Source of the DNA: Gnetum montanum
Taxonomy: Eukaryota > Streptophyta > Gnetopsida > Gnetales > Gnetaceae
Length of the DNA stretch: 64,000 nucleotides
Reading direction: 5' to 3'
Assembly (NCBI GenBank): GCA_015680685.1
Contig: MNCI01019122.1
Location: 179,664 to 243,663, forward strand
A program made the position numbers and the translations under genes. This document shows positions 35,322 through 46,746 of this stretch, one piece after another; the first letter of the stretch is position 1; each line of letters starts with the position of its first letter. The notes beneath the pieces were generated by a model. It had not been told where the DNA came from. It searched no databases and saw nothing but the letters and a program-made list of their open reading frames with translations.

Positions 35322-36158
35322 TGATGAGCAGCGAGGTATCCCTACGTTTAATCATACAAATACGAGTGTACACACATGATCTAATCAAATTATAAGGACT
35401 AAGTACTTATGTGACTTTACAAAACCCAGATGGGTTAGTCAATCGTTGTCTTCCCAAGCTTACTTGTATAGCACGATTGTATGGTTAAGTAAACTTGAGG
35501 TATATGATTTTTATATATTTTTATGTTTTATGTCCTAGTGCTACAAAGGGAGAAGTGAACTAATCAAGTAACCAATTTAATTTAACTAATCGACTATGCT
35601 CTAAATAGTCCTAACACCAGCATTCGTTCCCATTTTCTGTACACATCTTGAACCAGTGCAACACTACTGGGGTTACCAAACGCTAATCGTTACTAGGTTA
35701 CCAAGTGTTCCACACATGCTTGAAGTGGTCATACTAAGTGTGCTTACTTGGGAGAGTTACCAAGGTGAGAGAGAGAGAGAACATTAATTAACTAAGGGAA
35801 GCATTCAATAACTATAAATAACATTAAATAAGCAATTCTAAATACTACAAGGTTTATCACAAAGTTTGTTTTTATTTCCGGCCACAAGGTGTGCTCAGGT
35901 ACACAATGCTCGAATAAAGATCCGTTTGCTTTATGACTCCTATTGCAAGCACTCAAAAATAATTCTAACTCTAAGAAGGGAAAAAGGCAAGAGTTCAGGT
36001 AAGGGACTAAGATTAATGAACTAACTATTGCCAAACCAAGTGCACCCACCTCTTATTTATAGGCGACAAGATAGGCCTCGATATCAGATGTCCGATAACG
36101 CTTGGGAAGCTCCGATATTGCATATACGATATCGTGGATGCATTATCGCGACTCATCA
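35322..36158 (-). repeat. 5' LTR of element 1
   Basis: On the minus strand TGATGAGTCGCG at 36158 to TCATCA at 35322. TATAAATA is at 36061-36054, about 97 bp in, preceded by ACGATATCG-like words. Pairs with 1-717. Confidence 0.92.
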
Positions 36159-36163
36159 GATAG

Positions 36164-36715
36164 AAGTAACACAAGTAGAAACTTTAATAAGTAACTTGTA
36201 TAACTATAACTTGAAGGTTACATAGTAATCTTTTCTTTTATATCTTAAGGTTTCAAGCTTCTAAAGCTTAAGCCAAGATGACCTTCTTGTAAACCATATT
36301 TTTTGAGAGGGCAAGAGTGCATGTTGGAACTCAAAATAACAACTATAAGTACACCCAAGACATATAGCCAGTACAATACTTTAGAAGTATTATAAAGAAA
36401 TATAGTGATTCCTTAAGTATAATTGAATTGGTAACCTCTTGGCTAAGAAGACAAGAAGCTAATCACTTAAGCTACTTATCGTTGGTTACAATGCAAGACA
36501 TATTAGTTTCAAATCTTCTCCAAATTCATCATTAGTCAAACCTAAGTTGCCTTGCAACAAGGGATCATTAGCAAGTGAGTTTTTATGGCATGAAAATAGA
36601 AAAATTATAATGAATGTACATTGTTGATAATGAATGAATAGCTAACATAACTTATTAACTTTATGTGTGTATTGCTTAATTATGTAGAAATGTTTTTAGA
36701 CACCATGGAGTATTT
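36164..36715. other. Host DNA between elements 1 and 5; possible SINE head
   Basis: AT-rich, no gene. The minus strand of 36418-36485 shows a tRNA-like pattern, TAGCTTAAGTGATTAGC (A-box-like) and GGTTACCAATTCAATT (B-box-like) about 35 bases apart, as in tRNA-derived SINEs. No target duplication or tail was established. Confidence 0.3.
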
Positions 36716-36720
36716 CATAT

Positions 36721-37771
36721 TGATGAGAGCAGTTACTCTAGCAGTTATTCTAATTATTAGAGTAGTTACTCTAGCAGTTGTTCTAATTATTAGAGTGGTT
36801 ACTCTAGCAGTTACTCTAGTAGTTATTCTAATTATTAGAGTGGTTACTCTAGTGGTTACTTTAGTAGTTATTCTAATTATTAGAGTGGTTACTCTAGTAG
36901 TTACTCTAGTAGTTATTCTAATTATTAGAGTGGTTACTCTAGCAGTTACTTTAGCAGTTATTCTAATTATTAAAGTGGTTATTCTAATTATTAGAGTAGT
37001 TGCTTCCAAGCTTATAAATACAGTGCCCAAGCACACAATTGGAGGGAAGTCTTTTAGTAGTCAAGTAGCGAAACTCTTGTAGTTTGTTTGAAAGTTGGAG
37101 TATTTTCCAAGTGCCTGCAGTAGGAGGTCTAAGTATGGATGGATCTTTATTTGAGCATTATGTACCTAAGCACACCTTGTGTACGGTAATAAAGACAAGC
37201 TCTTCGATTCATCCTTGCAACACTTGAGATTTTTTTCTTACGCACTTCTTTTATTTTATTTTCTTATGCATTTATTTTATTTTATGCACTTTACATTTCT
37301 GTTATCAGCACAACAATTCATTTTGATCAATTAAGCAAATCGTTAAATTACGCAAGCACGACCACTTCGAGCATGCATGTAATGCTTGCTAATCCAGTAA
37401 CAATTAGTTTTTGATAATCCTAGTAGTGTTGCACTGGTTCAGGATGTGTATGGCAAGTGGGAACAAATGCTAGTGTTAGGATTAGTTAGAACTTAGTTAA
37501 TGAGTAGTTAAGTTAAATTAGTCACTTAGTTACCTCTCTCCTTCCCTACTAGCACAGGACATAAAAACATAAAAGCTATAAAAATCATATGCCTCAAGCT
37601 TACTTAACCATATAATCGTGACATACAGGTAAGCTTGGGAAGACAACGATCAACCAACCCATCCATGTTCCACAAGGGCGCATAAGCACTTAGTCCTTGG
37701 AATTCGACCGGATCTTGCGTGAAATGGTCGTATTGGTATGGTTGATCATAGGGCTACCTTGCTACTCATCA
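36721..37771 (+). repeat. 5' LTR of element 5
   Basis: TGATGAGAGCAG to CTACTCATCA. U3 before TATAAATA (37013-37020) is about 292 bp and is nearly all tandem repeat. AATAAAG follows near 37190. Confidence 0.93.
36730..37005 (+). repeat. Tandem repeat array in the element 5 5' U3
   Basis: Seven copies of TTCTAATTATTAGAGT-type units, with one TTAAAG and one TTGTTC variant, separated by GGTTACTCTAGCAGTTA-like units. TCTAAT and ATTAGA form a palindrome. The long open frames seen here on both strands (Val/Ile/Thr repeats) come from the repeat and are not genes. Confidence 0.92.
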
Positions 37772-37772
37772 T

Positions 37773-37790
37773 TAGTGTCGTTGCCGAGGA
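37773..37790 (+). promoter_or_regulatory. tRNA-Asp primer binding site of element 5
   Basis: TAGTGTCGTTGCCGAGGA one base after the LTR. Confidence 0.8.
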
Positions 37791-37907
37791 CTTAGTTGTT
37801 TGTGCACTAACTAGAACATAGGAAATCATTCACATCATTGGAACGAACCCTTAGGGTTGGTTGAGAAAATAATAAATAAGAATACATTGCACACTGAACA
37901 GACAAGT

Positions 37908-39790
37908 ATGTCTCCTTTTTTGTACGAAAGCACCTCACTGCCTAGGTCTGAAATAGGAAATAGTCGGCAACGTAATACACATGACATTGATCTACCAGTC
38001 CGTCAACAAGTTTGAGTGGTATATATTCATCCCAATGAGTATATACTAGACTTCACCTTTATCCTCCATCAAGATGAACAATTACGTTGGCGAGACTTAG
38101 AAGGTAACATAGTTTTACCTCCCGATCATTCAGTCTCGAGCATGCTTCTTCATGTTCTCACACAAATTGGCATGCTGCACTTACATGCAAAATATGTTGT
38201 GCAAGATCATGACTCAAGAGAATGCTATTCCATAGAGGCACAATGTCAAAGGGACTTACAACAGGAGAGACATCATAAGTCTTTGAAGGGTAAGTGGTCC
38301 TAGGATGCCCCACATGTCTTAAGCAAAAATGAGGATGGTGAACCTACCTCAGGCAGTCACCCACATAATGATGTTCCTCACCTTAACTTTGGCCATGGGG
38401 TTATGTATTAGAACCTTCATTTCACTATTCATAACCCAGGTTCTGATACCCATGGGCACAAAGGGTCTGAAAAAGGGACATGAATTCATGATAAAGATGG
38501 ACATTCTGATCGCAATCATGATCAGGTTGAGACCATAGAAGAGAAGGTATCAGACACCGTAATGGTGATGATTCTTTTTCTTCTTCACCTTCATCATCTC
38601 CTTCCCCCTCTCCTTCAATATCTAGACATGGTCATAAAGAAAAAGACCATGGGGATAAAAGTAGGCAAAGTGGAAGTCATAGATGAAATAGCCAGGAAAG
38701 GGGACAAGGGCACTCTAGAGAGTCACAACATAGAAGAAGGGAGAGTAGGGAACAACGTAGGCATCATAGACACCATGGACGAGATGATCACGATGAACCC
38801 CTCCTCGCTACTCGAAGTATGTTGGACATAACTAAGGCTGTTAGAATTCCAACAAGGCATCAGAAATATAGTAGGATCAAGAGATTAGATATGAACAACA
38901 TCCCACGATTTGAAGGGGGATACAACATTGATCCTTAGAATCATTTACAAGCATTCTATGATGTGTGTGCCTTACAGAACATAGAGAATGAATGGGAAAA
39001 ACTTAATTTTTTCCCATGGATATTAGTTAAAGAAGCGAAAAGTTGGTACTGGTCTTTAGAATCAGAATCCATTCATAGGTGGAGTACTATGTTAGAACTA
39101 TTTAATAACAAGTACCAAATGTACTCCCAAGTGTCTAACTTACGAAAGAAAATCCAAGGCTGGAAACAAGGAGGACATGAACCCTTGGATGCTACCATGG
39201 GCCGATACTATGCATTGTTACATCGTTGTCCTAGCCATGATTATTCGTAATGGGATCCACTGTGCCATCTCATGGATGGGCTTACGCATGAAATGAGAAG
39301 AACCCTTGAGACTTATGCCCAAGGGAGACTATCCGACCTTAGGTCCCATCAAATTCAAAGACTATTGGAGCAAGTTGCTAAGGAAGAAGGTGAGCTACAG
39401 AAGAGAGAAAATGTCAAAGAATATAACCAAGATCCTTCCCTTTGAAAGAGGGGAGTAAGATTTTGTGAGGATGAAGAAGAGTCACCACTCGAAGAGATGG
39501 TGAATAGAAAAACTTTTCCTATCCAAAAGATGACATTAGAAGTTTTGGAAAAGGTAGAGGATTCTAAAGAGTAAGGTAGTGAGAAAAGAAAAAAGAAAGA
39601 GGCTGAACATGCACGTAGCAAGGATAAGGGCAAAGTTGCCATCATTGAAGAGGTTGTGGATTTGGAAACAACCAATGATAGTGGATGTAAGATATGTTAA
39701 TATGACCTTCCTAAGGGATGTTGCCCTGTAATCTCACATCTGCAGGAGTTTGGGTTGTATGCACTCAACCCACAATTAAACAAAAGGCAA
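37908..39790 (+). pseudogene. gag of element 5 (broken)
   Basis: ATG at 37908 (MSPFLYEST). The N-terminal block at 38016-38303 has YTLDFTFILHQDEQLRWRDL-like wording. A Ser/Pro-rich then basic stretch lies at 38570-38700. The capsid core is at about 38890-39250 (GGYN, CALQNIENEWEKL, ESESIHRW, HEPLDATMGRYYALLHRC), and there is a charged region to 39660. The knuckle at about 39685-39725 is destroyed: a TAA follows CKIC, and its His is now Leu. Confidence 0.85.
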
Positions 39791-40383
39791 ACACCCCGAA
39801 GGTTACCTTATCCTTAAGGTAACCTAAGGCAGTTCCACCAACCCTTAACATATTATCCCAGTGGAACTCCACCACAACTGATTAAGCAATACCAATAGTG
39901 GTAGCACCTACAATCATGGGGAATGCCACCACCAAGGCAACAGTATCCTTACCGACAACCTAACCAGTATGGATATTATGGCAGCAGCCAATCTTCCCAC
40001 GTGACTCTATTGGTCACGTCACTCCTCAACCTCACTACCAAGCCCACGAGTATTATGGGACTCCCTCTTCTAGAGGCAATATCCTACAAGCATATCATCC
40101 TTCTCATCCGACCACATCTCTTCCACCAATAGCTCCACAACCACCTACTCCCATGATGCAAGGTGAAATCCCTACCTAGTCGCAGCAATGTAACGCCACG
40201 AGAATTGTTAACTCTCAACCTACTGTTGGTTCCAACAACCACATGAAGAAAAGACCTTTCTTTAGAAGCAATAGTCCAAACAAGCCCTTGCAATCACAAG
40301 AGGCTGATTCCTTAGACACCTCAGTATCAATCAAAACTTCGGAGCCCCCTTCAACCCAATCACCACACTCAACGCATATGGTC
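39791..40383 (+). pseudogene. Proline-rich gag-protease linker of element 5
   Basis: Pro/Gln/Tyr-rich (MPPPRQQYPYRQPNQYGYYG at 39923) and Pro/Thr-rich pieces in several frames, equivalent to 7100-7735 in element 4. No separate gene. Confidence 0.55.
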
Positions 40384-40887
40384 ATGCTAACACATGCTGT
40401 CACCGATTAAATCAAAGATGGCCATCTTCCCAGGAAATTCTTTGATCCTGAAAGTCCTCTGATATACTTACAAATCGCTGGAAATGCACTATGCAAGGCT
40501 CTTTTGGATTCAAGTTCTAGTGTCAACTTGATTTCTCAAGAAATGTACAAGGCCTGGAACTTGCCTCCATTGAAAAAGAGCAACATCTATCTAGAGTTGG
40601 CTGACCAGTCCATCACTATCCCATTGGGACTGGTGGAAGACATTGTTACTACTGTTTGTGGGTGGTTGTACCTAGCTAACTTCTTAGTGATTCAGGTAAA
40701 CAACGGTAAGGAGGACTTCCCAATCATAATGGAAAGAACATGGCTAAGCACCATCGATGCATGCCTAGGAATCCATGATCTTTTCCTAGAAATATCAAAG
40801 GAAAATACATTTAGAAAGATCAAGAAGAAGAAAGTTCCATGCATTGCATATAGTGATATAGGGTGTAATTGTATACAGAGGTCATGA
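40384..40887 (+). pseudogene. Aspartic protease of element 5
   Basis: The active-site loop reads LLDSSSSVNLIS: the catalytic Gly of D-S-G is Ser. Downstream ELADQSITIPLG, WLYLANFLVIQV and FPIIMERTWLS are present. The open stretch is 40504-40887. Confidence 0.85.
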
Positions 40888-41028
40888 TTTGTGCAAAGTT
40901 TAGCATTGCCTGCATGCAATCAGTGTGCATAAGTGATTAACATATAAAGATGCTTCTATGCAGCAGCCACATGGTAGGAAGACACCCAATGGCTGATAGC
41001 TGATCAAGAAAGCAATTCACTCATATGC

Positions 41029-42790
41029 ATGGAACCAACTAAGGGTTTGACTTGTGCTTACATCAATAGCATAGACACATTAGAGAAAGTCCACCACCAA
41101 CTTCCAAGTCTTAACCTTGAAAATATCAATTGGGGGAAGTTGGAAATCCCTAAGAAATTTAAGCAGGAGCCCCTCGAGCTGAAACCATTGCCCACTGATA
41201 TGGAATACACATTCCTTAAAAATGGAAAATTGGTAATTATCAATGCTAAGCTTGCTCCTCAATAGAAAGAAGAACTGTTGAAGGTAATAAATAAATGGTC
41301 AGAAGCCTTTGCTTGGTCATATCCCAAATTAACTAAAATAGATCCTAGGATATGCCAACATAGAATTTACACTGACCCCTCCATGAAGCCTCGAAGACAA
41401 CTGTAGAGGCGATTGAACTCTACGCTAAAGCAAGTAGTTAAGAAAAAAATCAAACAGCTTCTCAAAGCTGGGTTCATATACCCCATTGCTGATAGTGAAT
41501 GGGTTAGCCCCTTAGTTATTGTGCCTAAAAAGGGAGGAAAATGGATTGTGTGCATAAATCTTAGGTTACTAAATATGGTAACATTCAAAGATCACTTTCC
41601 ATTGCCATTTGTCGACCAAGTCTTAAACACCATCATAGGCCATCACTATTATAGTTTTCTGGATGGATATAGTAGATATAACCAAATACAAATAGTCCCA
41701 GAAGACCAAGCCAAGACTACGTTCACCAGTCCTTTGGGAACATTCACATACAAACAGATGTGTTTGGCTTGTGCAATGCCCTTGCAACATTTCAATGACT
41801 AATTCTAAGCATATTCCAACAGTAGATAGGGAATGGCGTGGAGGCCTTTATGGATAACTTCTCCACTTATGGAGCAAACTTTGATCAAGCCTTGGACCGG
41901 TTGGAGCATGTGTTAAAAAGAAGTGTAGAAACAAATTTGAGACTCAACTAGCAGAAAAGTCATTTGATGGTCCAAGAAGGCATAGTACTAGGGCATAAAA
42001 TCTCACACATAGGGATAGAGGTAGACCCCGAGAAAATCAAAATTATCCAAAGAATTACCCATCAACCAAAACCTATCAAAGATATTCAGTCATTCCTTGG
42101 ACATACTGGCTACTATAGGAGATTTATTGAGAACTTTTCAAAGGTTGCCAAACCATTGGTGGAATTAATGAAAAAGGACATACCTTTCAAGTGGACCAGA
42201 GAATGCGAATTAGCTTTCCAAACTCTGAAACAAAAGCTAGTAGAAACACTCATTTTATAAGCTCCTGACTAGTTCAAACCATTCCATATCATGATTGATG
42301 TATCCAACTATGCTTTAGGAGCTATAATTACACAGTTAGATGACTAGAAGCATCCTTATTACATCCACTATGTAAGTAGAAGGATCGCTAGTGCACAACT
42401 TAACTACACTACCACAGAGAAAGAATTAATGGTTGTATTGTTTGCACTAAAAAAGTTTAGACACTATGTATTGGGATATAAAATATATATACATATAGAT
42501 CATAGTGCAATCCGATTCCTCATGAATAAGCCAATGGTAAGCCCTCATATCATACGATGACTTGTAATCTTACAAGAGTTCGATTTAATGATGATTGATC
42601 GCAAGGGCACCAAGAATGTAGTTGCTGATAATTTATCTCAATTGCGATGGGACAACAAAGAGGATGAGTATCCAATTTCTGATCATTTCCCTAATGAATT
42701 CCTCTTTGCTAGTGTATTGATAATCAATCACCCATGGAGACAAACTAGTACAGTAGAATTCTTACCTATCTCCTCACCCAAAAAACACCA
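41029..42790 (+). pseudogene. Reverse transcriptase and RNase H of element 5 (catalytic residue lost)
   Basis: The linker is at 41029-41265 (LPSLNLENINWGKLEIPKKF). RT lies at 41413-42260 with VIVPKKGGKW, FPLPFVDQVL and SFLDGYSRYNQIQI. The catalytic FMDD motif of element 1 is FMDN here (about 41850). RNase H follows to 42650 (ALGAIITQ, TTTEKELMVVLFALKKFRHY, NVVADNLSQL). There are at least five stops, among them TAG 41263 and TAA 42258. Confidence 0.88.
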
Positions 42791-42840
42791 CAAGAGTTAA
42801 ACCTTAAGAAGAAACAATAGTTTCTTTACCAAGACAAGTA

Positions 42841-43940
42841 CTTTATGGAGATAAATGGGCAACTTTACACAGTGTGTCCCGATGGCTTGGTTCGATGGTG
42901 TGTTTTCAATATAGATCAACTGTGAGTTCTCCAAGATGCTCATGAGGGTCCTTATGCAGGTCATTATGTTGGGAGACGAACAACCATCAAGATCGTACTT
43001 GTAGGATATTATTAGCCTACATTATTTTAGGATGCCCATCGTTTCCTCCAATCTTATGAGCATTATCAACGTCATGGGGGAATGACTGCTAGAATGGAGG
43101 ATCTGCAACAATGGATTCAACCGTTAAAACCCTTTGACATTTGGGGAATTGATTTTATGGGGCCGATTACACCAATGTCCAATGAAAAAGCTTATATTAT
43201 TTTTGTCGTTGATTACCTAACAAAATGGGCCGAAGCAACTACTGTTGAAGATTGTACATCATCTACAGCTACACAATTTGTTCAACAACAAATTATAAAC
43301 AAGTTTGGTGTGTCGCATGCACTTATTTTAGACAATGGTAGACACTTCATAGGTGCAACTTTTCAGAAATTAATGTAACGCTTAGGGGTTGAGCATAAAT
43401 TGGCTACACCATACCACCCCCAGGTGAACGGTCAAGCAGAAGTCACCAACAGGGAGATTACAAAGATATTGACAAGAACCATTAGCAAGTTTAGGTGAGA
43501 CTGGAGCACTAAACTAAACAATGCTCTTTGGGCATACTACCCCACATGGAAACTCCCTACAGGCTACTCTCCATATGAGTTAGTGTACAGTAAATTACCA
43601 ATGCTTCCCATTCAAACTGAGCTCCGTACACTATCACAGCATGTGACTCAACCTTGACCTTGATCTTGCACAGAAACAACGGTTAGTAACCCTTAACTTG
43701 CTAGATGAAAATCGATTAGCTACCCTATCATCTAATGAATTGCACAAGGCCTTCAATAAACAATGTCATGACCTAAGAATTAGGAAAGTTAAATATTAGC
43801 CAAAAGTTAAGGTTCTCTACTAGAATCCCACACATGTCCCACAACGTACTAAATTTCAAACACTGTGGGAAGGACCTTATATTATTTAGGCAACTTTTCC
43901 TTCAAGGGCCATGAAAATATACAAACCTGAGAGCTTAGAT
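42841..43940 (+). pseudogene. Integrase of element 5 (zinc-binding Cys lost)
   Basis: The N-terminal domain has DAHEGPYAGHYVG, but the CX2C pair is SYEHYQ (about 43050), so both Cys are Tyr. The core is at 43082-43378 (GIDFMGPI, LILDNGRHF), then after a TAA VNGQAEVTNREITK. The C-terminal domain runs to about 43940 with stops. Homologous along its length to the integrase of element 1. Confidence 0.87.
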
Positions 43941-43944
43941 AAGA

Positions 43945-45774
43945 AACTTTTGGACAACATGCAACAAACCAAACCTTTCAAGGAGCTTAGGACAACCAGT
44001 ACACATGTTACCTCTCTTGATGGACAACCCTACTTACTATTTTGGATCTCCTCCTTCTAGCTTAGTCATGGGGGAGATGGCCACCTATGCTAACCGTTCT
44101 AGGCCCTTAGTTCTTTTTGAATTTTTGTTTTACACATTCTTTCAACTTTTCTTATTTTTGTTTTATATCATTGTTCATGTTTTTAATGTTTCTTTATTTG
44201 CTTGATTTACTTTTATTCGTCATCTAATAAGTGCTCATGATGGTGGATTGAATTATATCATATTGATTGCTAATGTTTGGTTTTTACCTTTGAATTATGA
44301 TGCTGATATTAAGGTATGGTTCTTTTGGTAAAACAGGCAATGAGTCCATGCCGTCCACTCATCCATACAACTTTATGGTCTCCTTTGGCTTGGAACTGTA
44401 CAGTCCCCTTTTTCTAAGTAAACTTGTTAATAAATTGGTGGTTGGGTATTTTTCAAACCAAGAAAAGACTCAAGGATGAAAAGGGTGTGACTTCAAGGGG
44501 ATTCGATGCATTGGTGCTAGCCATTCTCTTGGGTGCTTGGATGCTTTTTCTTGGGTTTTCTGCCATTCTAACATTGTTCAAATATCAGGAAGTTGAGTGA
44601 ATAAAAATAAGTCTTTGCATGGTGTGGTTCTCANNNNNNNNNNNNNNNNNNNNNNNNNNNNNNNNNNNNNNNNNNNNNNNNNNNNNNNNNNNNNNNNNNN
44701 NNNNNNNNNNNNNNNNNNNNNNNNNNNNNNNNNNNNNNNNNNNNNNNNNNNNNNNNNNNNNNNNNNNNNNNNNNNNNNNNNNNNNNNNNNNNNNNNNNNN
44801 NNNNNNNNNNNNNNNNNNNNNNNNNNNNNNNNNNNNNNNNNNNNNNNNNNNNNNNNNNNNNNNNNNNNNNNNNNNNNNNNNNNNNNNNNNNNNNNNNNNN
44901 NNNNNNNNNNNNNNNNNNNNNNNNNNNNNNNNNNNNNNNNNNNNNNNNNNNNNNNNNNNNNNNNNNNNNNNNNNNNNNNNNNNNNNNNNNNCTTTGGGGA
45001 GGACCCACTAGCATTTCTTTTTGGTGCAATTGTTAACTTCTTTCCCTTAAACATTTCCTACAATCAATCATTTTTTGTTTCATCCCCATCCATGACATCC
45101 ATTTTATTGGTGTTTCCGTTGATATTTTTCATCTTTCTTGTTCCTCATGTTTTTCCATCTTATAGCTACCGAAGGTTCGCTCTTAGTCATGGGGGGCCTA
45201 GCACAAATTTTTCAATTTTTTCCATTTTACTAATTACCTAACCCCTACACCTTGGGTAGTTTCCAGTGATAAATCTTCAAACCAATTTCTGCCATAACCA
45301 CAACTCAGCCAATGTGCTTCATATCGAGGCAAGGTATCAACTACATTGTGGATTATCTATCCTTGCTTATTTGTGACTGTGTTGTGTGCGCAAATGGCAA
45401 TCATACAAATAATGGACTGGGCTTGGAGGAAGCACTCAAGATGGACAGGAACTGGAGCATTTACGAAAGGAGCAAGTTTTGTGGCATGGCTATGGATAAA
45501 CAACAGAAGGCACAATCTCAGCATTGGTAGCAACACCCTCCATCTTCTTTCTCTCTCTCTTTTTCTCTTCAAGCTATCAAATAAAGGCTTGGATGTCATT
45601 TATGTACGAGTGTTCACCACAATGGTCATGAACACTAATGTTGTAATATGCTTATTAATCTGTTCAATGGGCACGTTGAGTCTATCATCTCATTTCACCG
45701 TCAATTGTCAATTAGTCAATAATCCCATATCCTCCCAATATTTTGTAAGGAACTCAAGGACGAGTTTTCATTCA
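43945..45774 (+). other. Untranslated 3' part of element 5, including sequence gap
   Basis: Non-coding tail as in elements 1 and 4. Polypurine-like sites are at about 44061-44076 and 45183-45196. The N run 44634-44991 hides the part equivalent to about 9175-9720 of element 4. Open frames across the N run are artefacts. Confidence 0.75.
44634..44991. other. Assembly gap (358 N)
   Basis: Undetermined bases. The flanks match one element in one orientation, so the join is probably right. The matching A-rich segment in element 4 (9177-9200) suggests a low-complexity cause. Confidence 0.95.
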
Positions 45775-45786
45775 GTTGTGGGGGTA
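45775..45786 (+). promoter_or_regulatory. Polypurine tract of element 5
   Basis: GTTGTGGGGGTA just before TGATGA of the 3' LTR. Confidence 0.78.
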
Positions 45787-46741
45787 TGATGAGAGCAGTT
45801 ACTCTAGCAGTTATTCTAATTATTAGAGTGGTTACTCTAGCAGTTATTCTAATTATTAGAGTGGTTACTCTAGTAGTTATTCTAATTATTAGAGTGGTTA
45901 CTCTAATGGTTACTTTAGCAGTTATTCTAATTATTAGAGTGGTTACTCTAATTATTAGAGTAGTTGCTCTTAAGCCTATAAATATAGTGCCCAGGCGCAT
46001 AATTGGGAGGAAGTCTTTTAATAGTCAAGTAGTGAAACTCTTGTAGTCTTTTTGAAAGTTAGAGTATTTTCCAAGTGCCCACAGCAGGAGGTCTAAGTGT
46101 GGACGGATCTTTATTCAAGCATTGTTTACCTAAGCACACCTTGTGTACAGCAATAAATATGAGCTCTTCGATTCATCCTTGCAGTACTTGAGATTTGTTT
46201 TCTTATGCATTTCTTTTATTTTATTTTCTTATGCATTTATTTTATTTTATTTTATGCACTTTACATTTCTATTATTAGCACAACAATTCATTTTGATCAA
46301 TTAAGCAAATCATTAAATTACACAAGCACGACCACTTCAAGCATGCGTGTAACACTTGGTAACCCAATAACGATTAGCGTTTGGCAATCCCAACAATGTT
46401 GCACTAGTTCAAGATGTGTACAGCAAGTGGGAATGGATGCTGGTGTTAGGATTAGTTAGAACTTGGTTAATGAGTAGTTAAGTTAAATTAGTCACTTAGT
46501 TACCTCTCTCCTTCCCTACTAGAACAGGACATAAAAACATAAAAGCTATAAAAATCATATGCCTCAAGCTTACTTAACCATACAATTGTAACATATAGGT
46601 AAGCTTGGGAAGACAATGATCAACCAACCCGTCCTTGTTTCATAAGGGTGCATAAGCACTTAGTCCTTAGAATTCGACCGGATCGTGTGTGAAATGCTCG
46701 TATTCGTATGGTTGAGCGTAGGGGTACCTCGCCACTCATCA
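45787..46741 (+). repeat. 3' LTR of element 5
   Basis: Pairs with 36721-37771 but has only five TCTAATTATTAGA copies (45796-45970) against seven, which accounts for most of the 96-bp length difference. TATAAATA is at 45977-45984. Confidence 0.93.
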
Positions 46742-46746
46742 CATAT

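Larger units (their letters stand above)
1..36158 (-). mobile_element. Element 1: outer Athila-like Ty3/gypsy LTR retrotransposon, nested and decayed
   Basis: This is the host of the nest. Its 5' LTR is at 35322-36158 and its 3' LTR at 1-717, where the window edge cuts it. Reading down the minus strand there is a tRNA-Asp primer site, gag, protease, RT, RNase H, integrase, a long untranslated tail and a polypurine tract. Two other elements interrupt it, at 23533-33860 and 2294-18284. Removing both leaves about 10 kb in the usual gag-pol order. The family call rests on the integrase and gag wording (for example GIDFMGPI, the CX2CX3HX4C knuckle) and on the tRNA-Asp site. Many stops and frameshifts make it inactive. 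The base after the 5' LTR begins GATAG, the presumed TSD; its partner is outside the window. Confidence 0.9.
36721..46741 (+). mobile_element. Element 5: Athila-like LTR retrotransposon with full gag-pol order, TSD CATAT
   Basis: The LTRs at 36721-37771 and 45787-46741 are flanked by CATAT at 36716-36720 and 46742-46746. It contains the primer site, gag, zinc knuckle, Pro-rich linker, protease, RT, RNase H, integrase, tail and polypurine tract. Many stops and lost catalytic residues make it inactive. A run of N (44634-44991) falls in the tail. Its LTR promoter array is a different word from the other four elements. Confidence 0.94.

Noticed and set aside
36663-37082. Long open frames on both strands with Val/Ile/Thr repeats (also 45716-46046)
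   Set aside because: They are translations of the U3 tandem repeat, which has a period compatible with open frames. There is no start context or domain.
44578-45241. Open frames of up to 214 codons around 44.6-45.2 kb
   Set aside because: Most of their length is the N run, so they are artefacts of the assembly gap.
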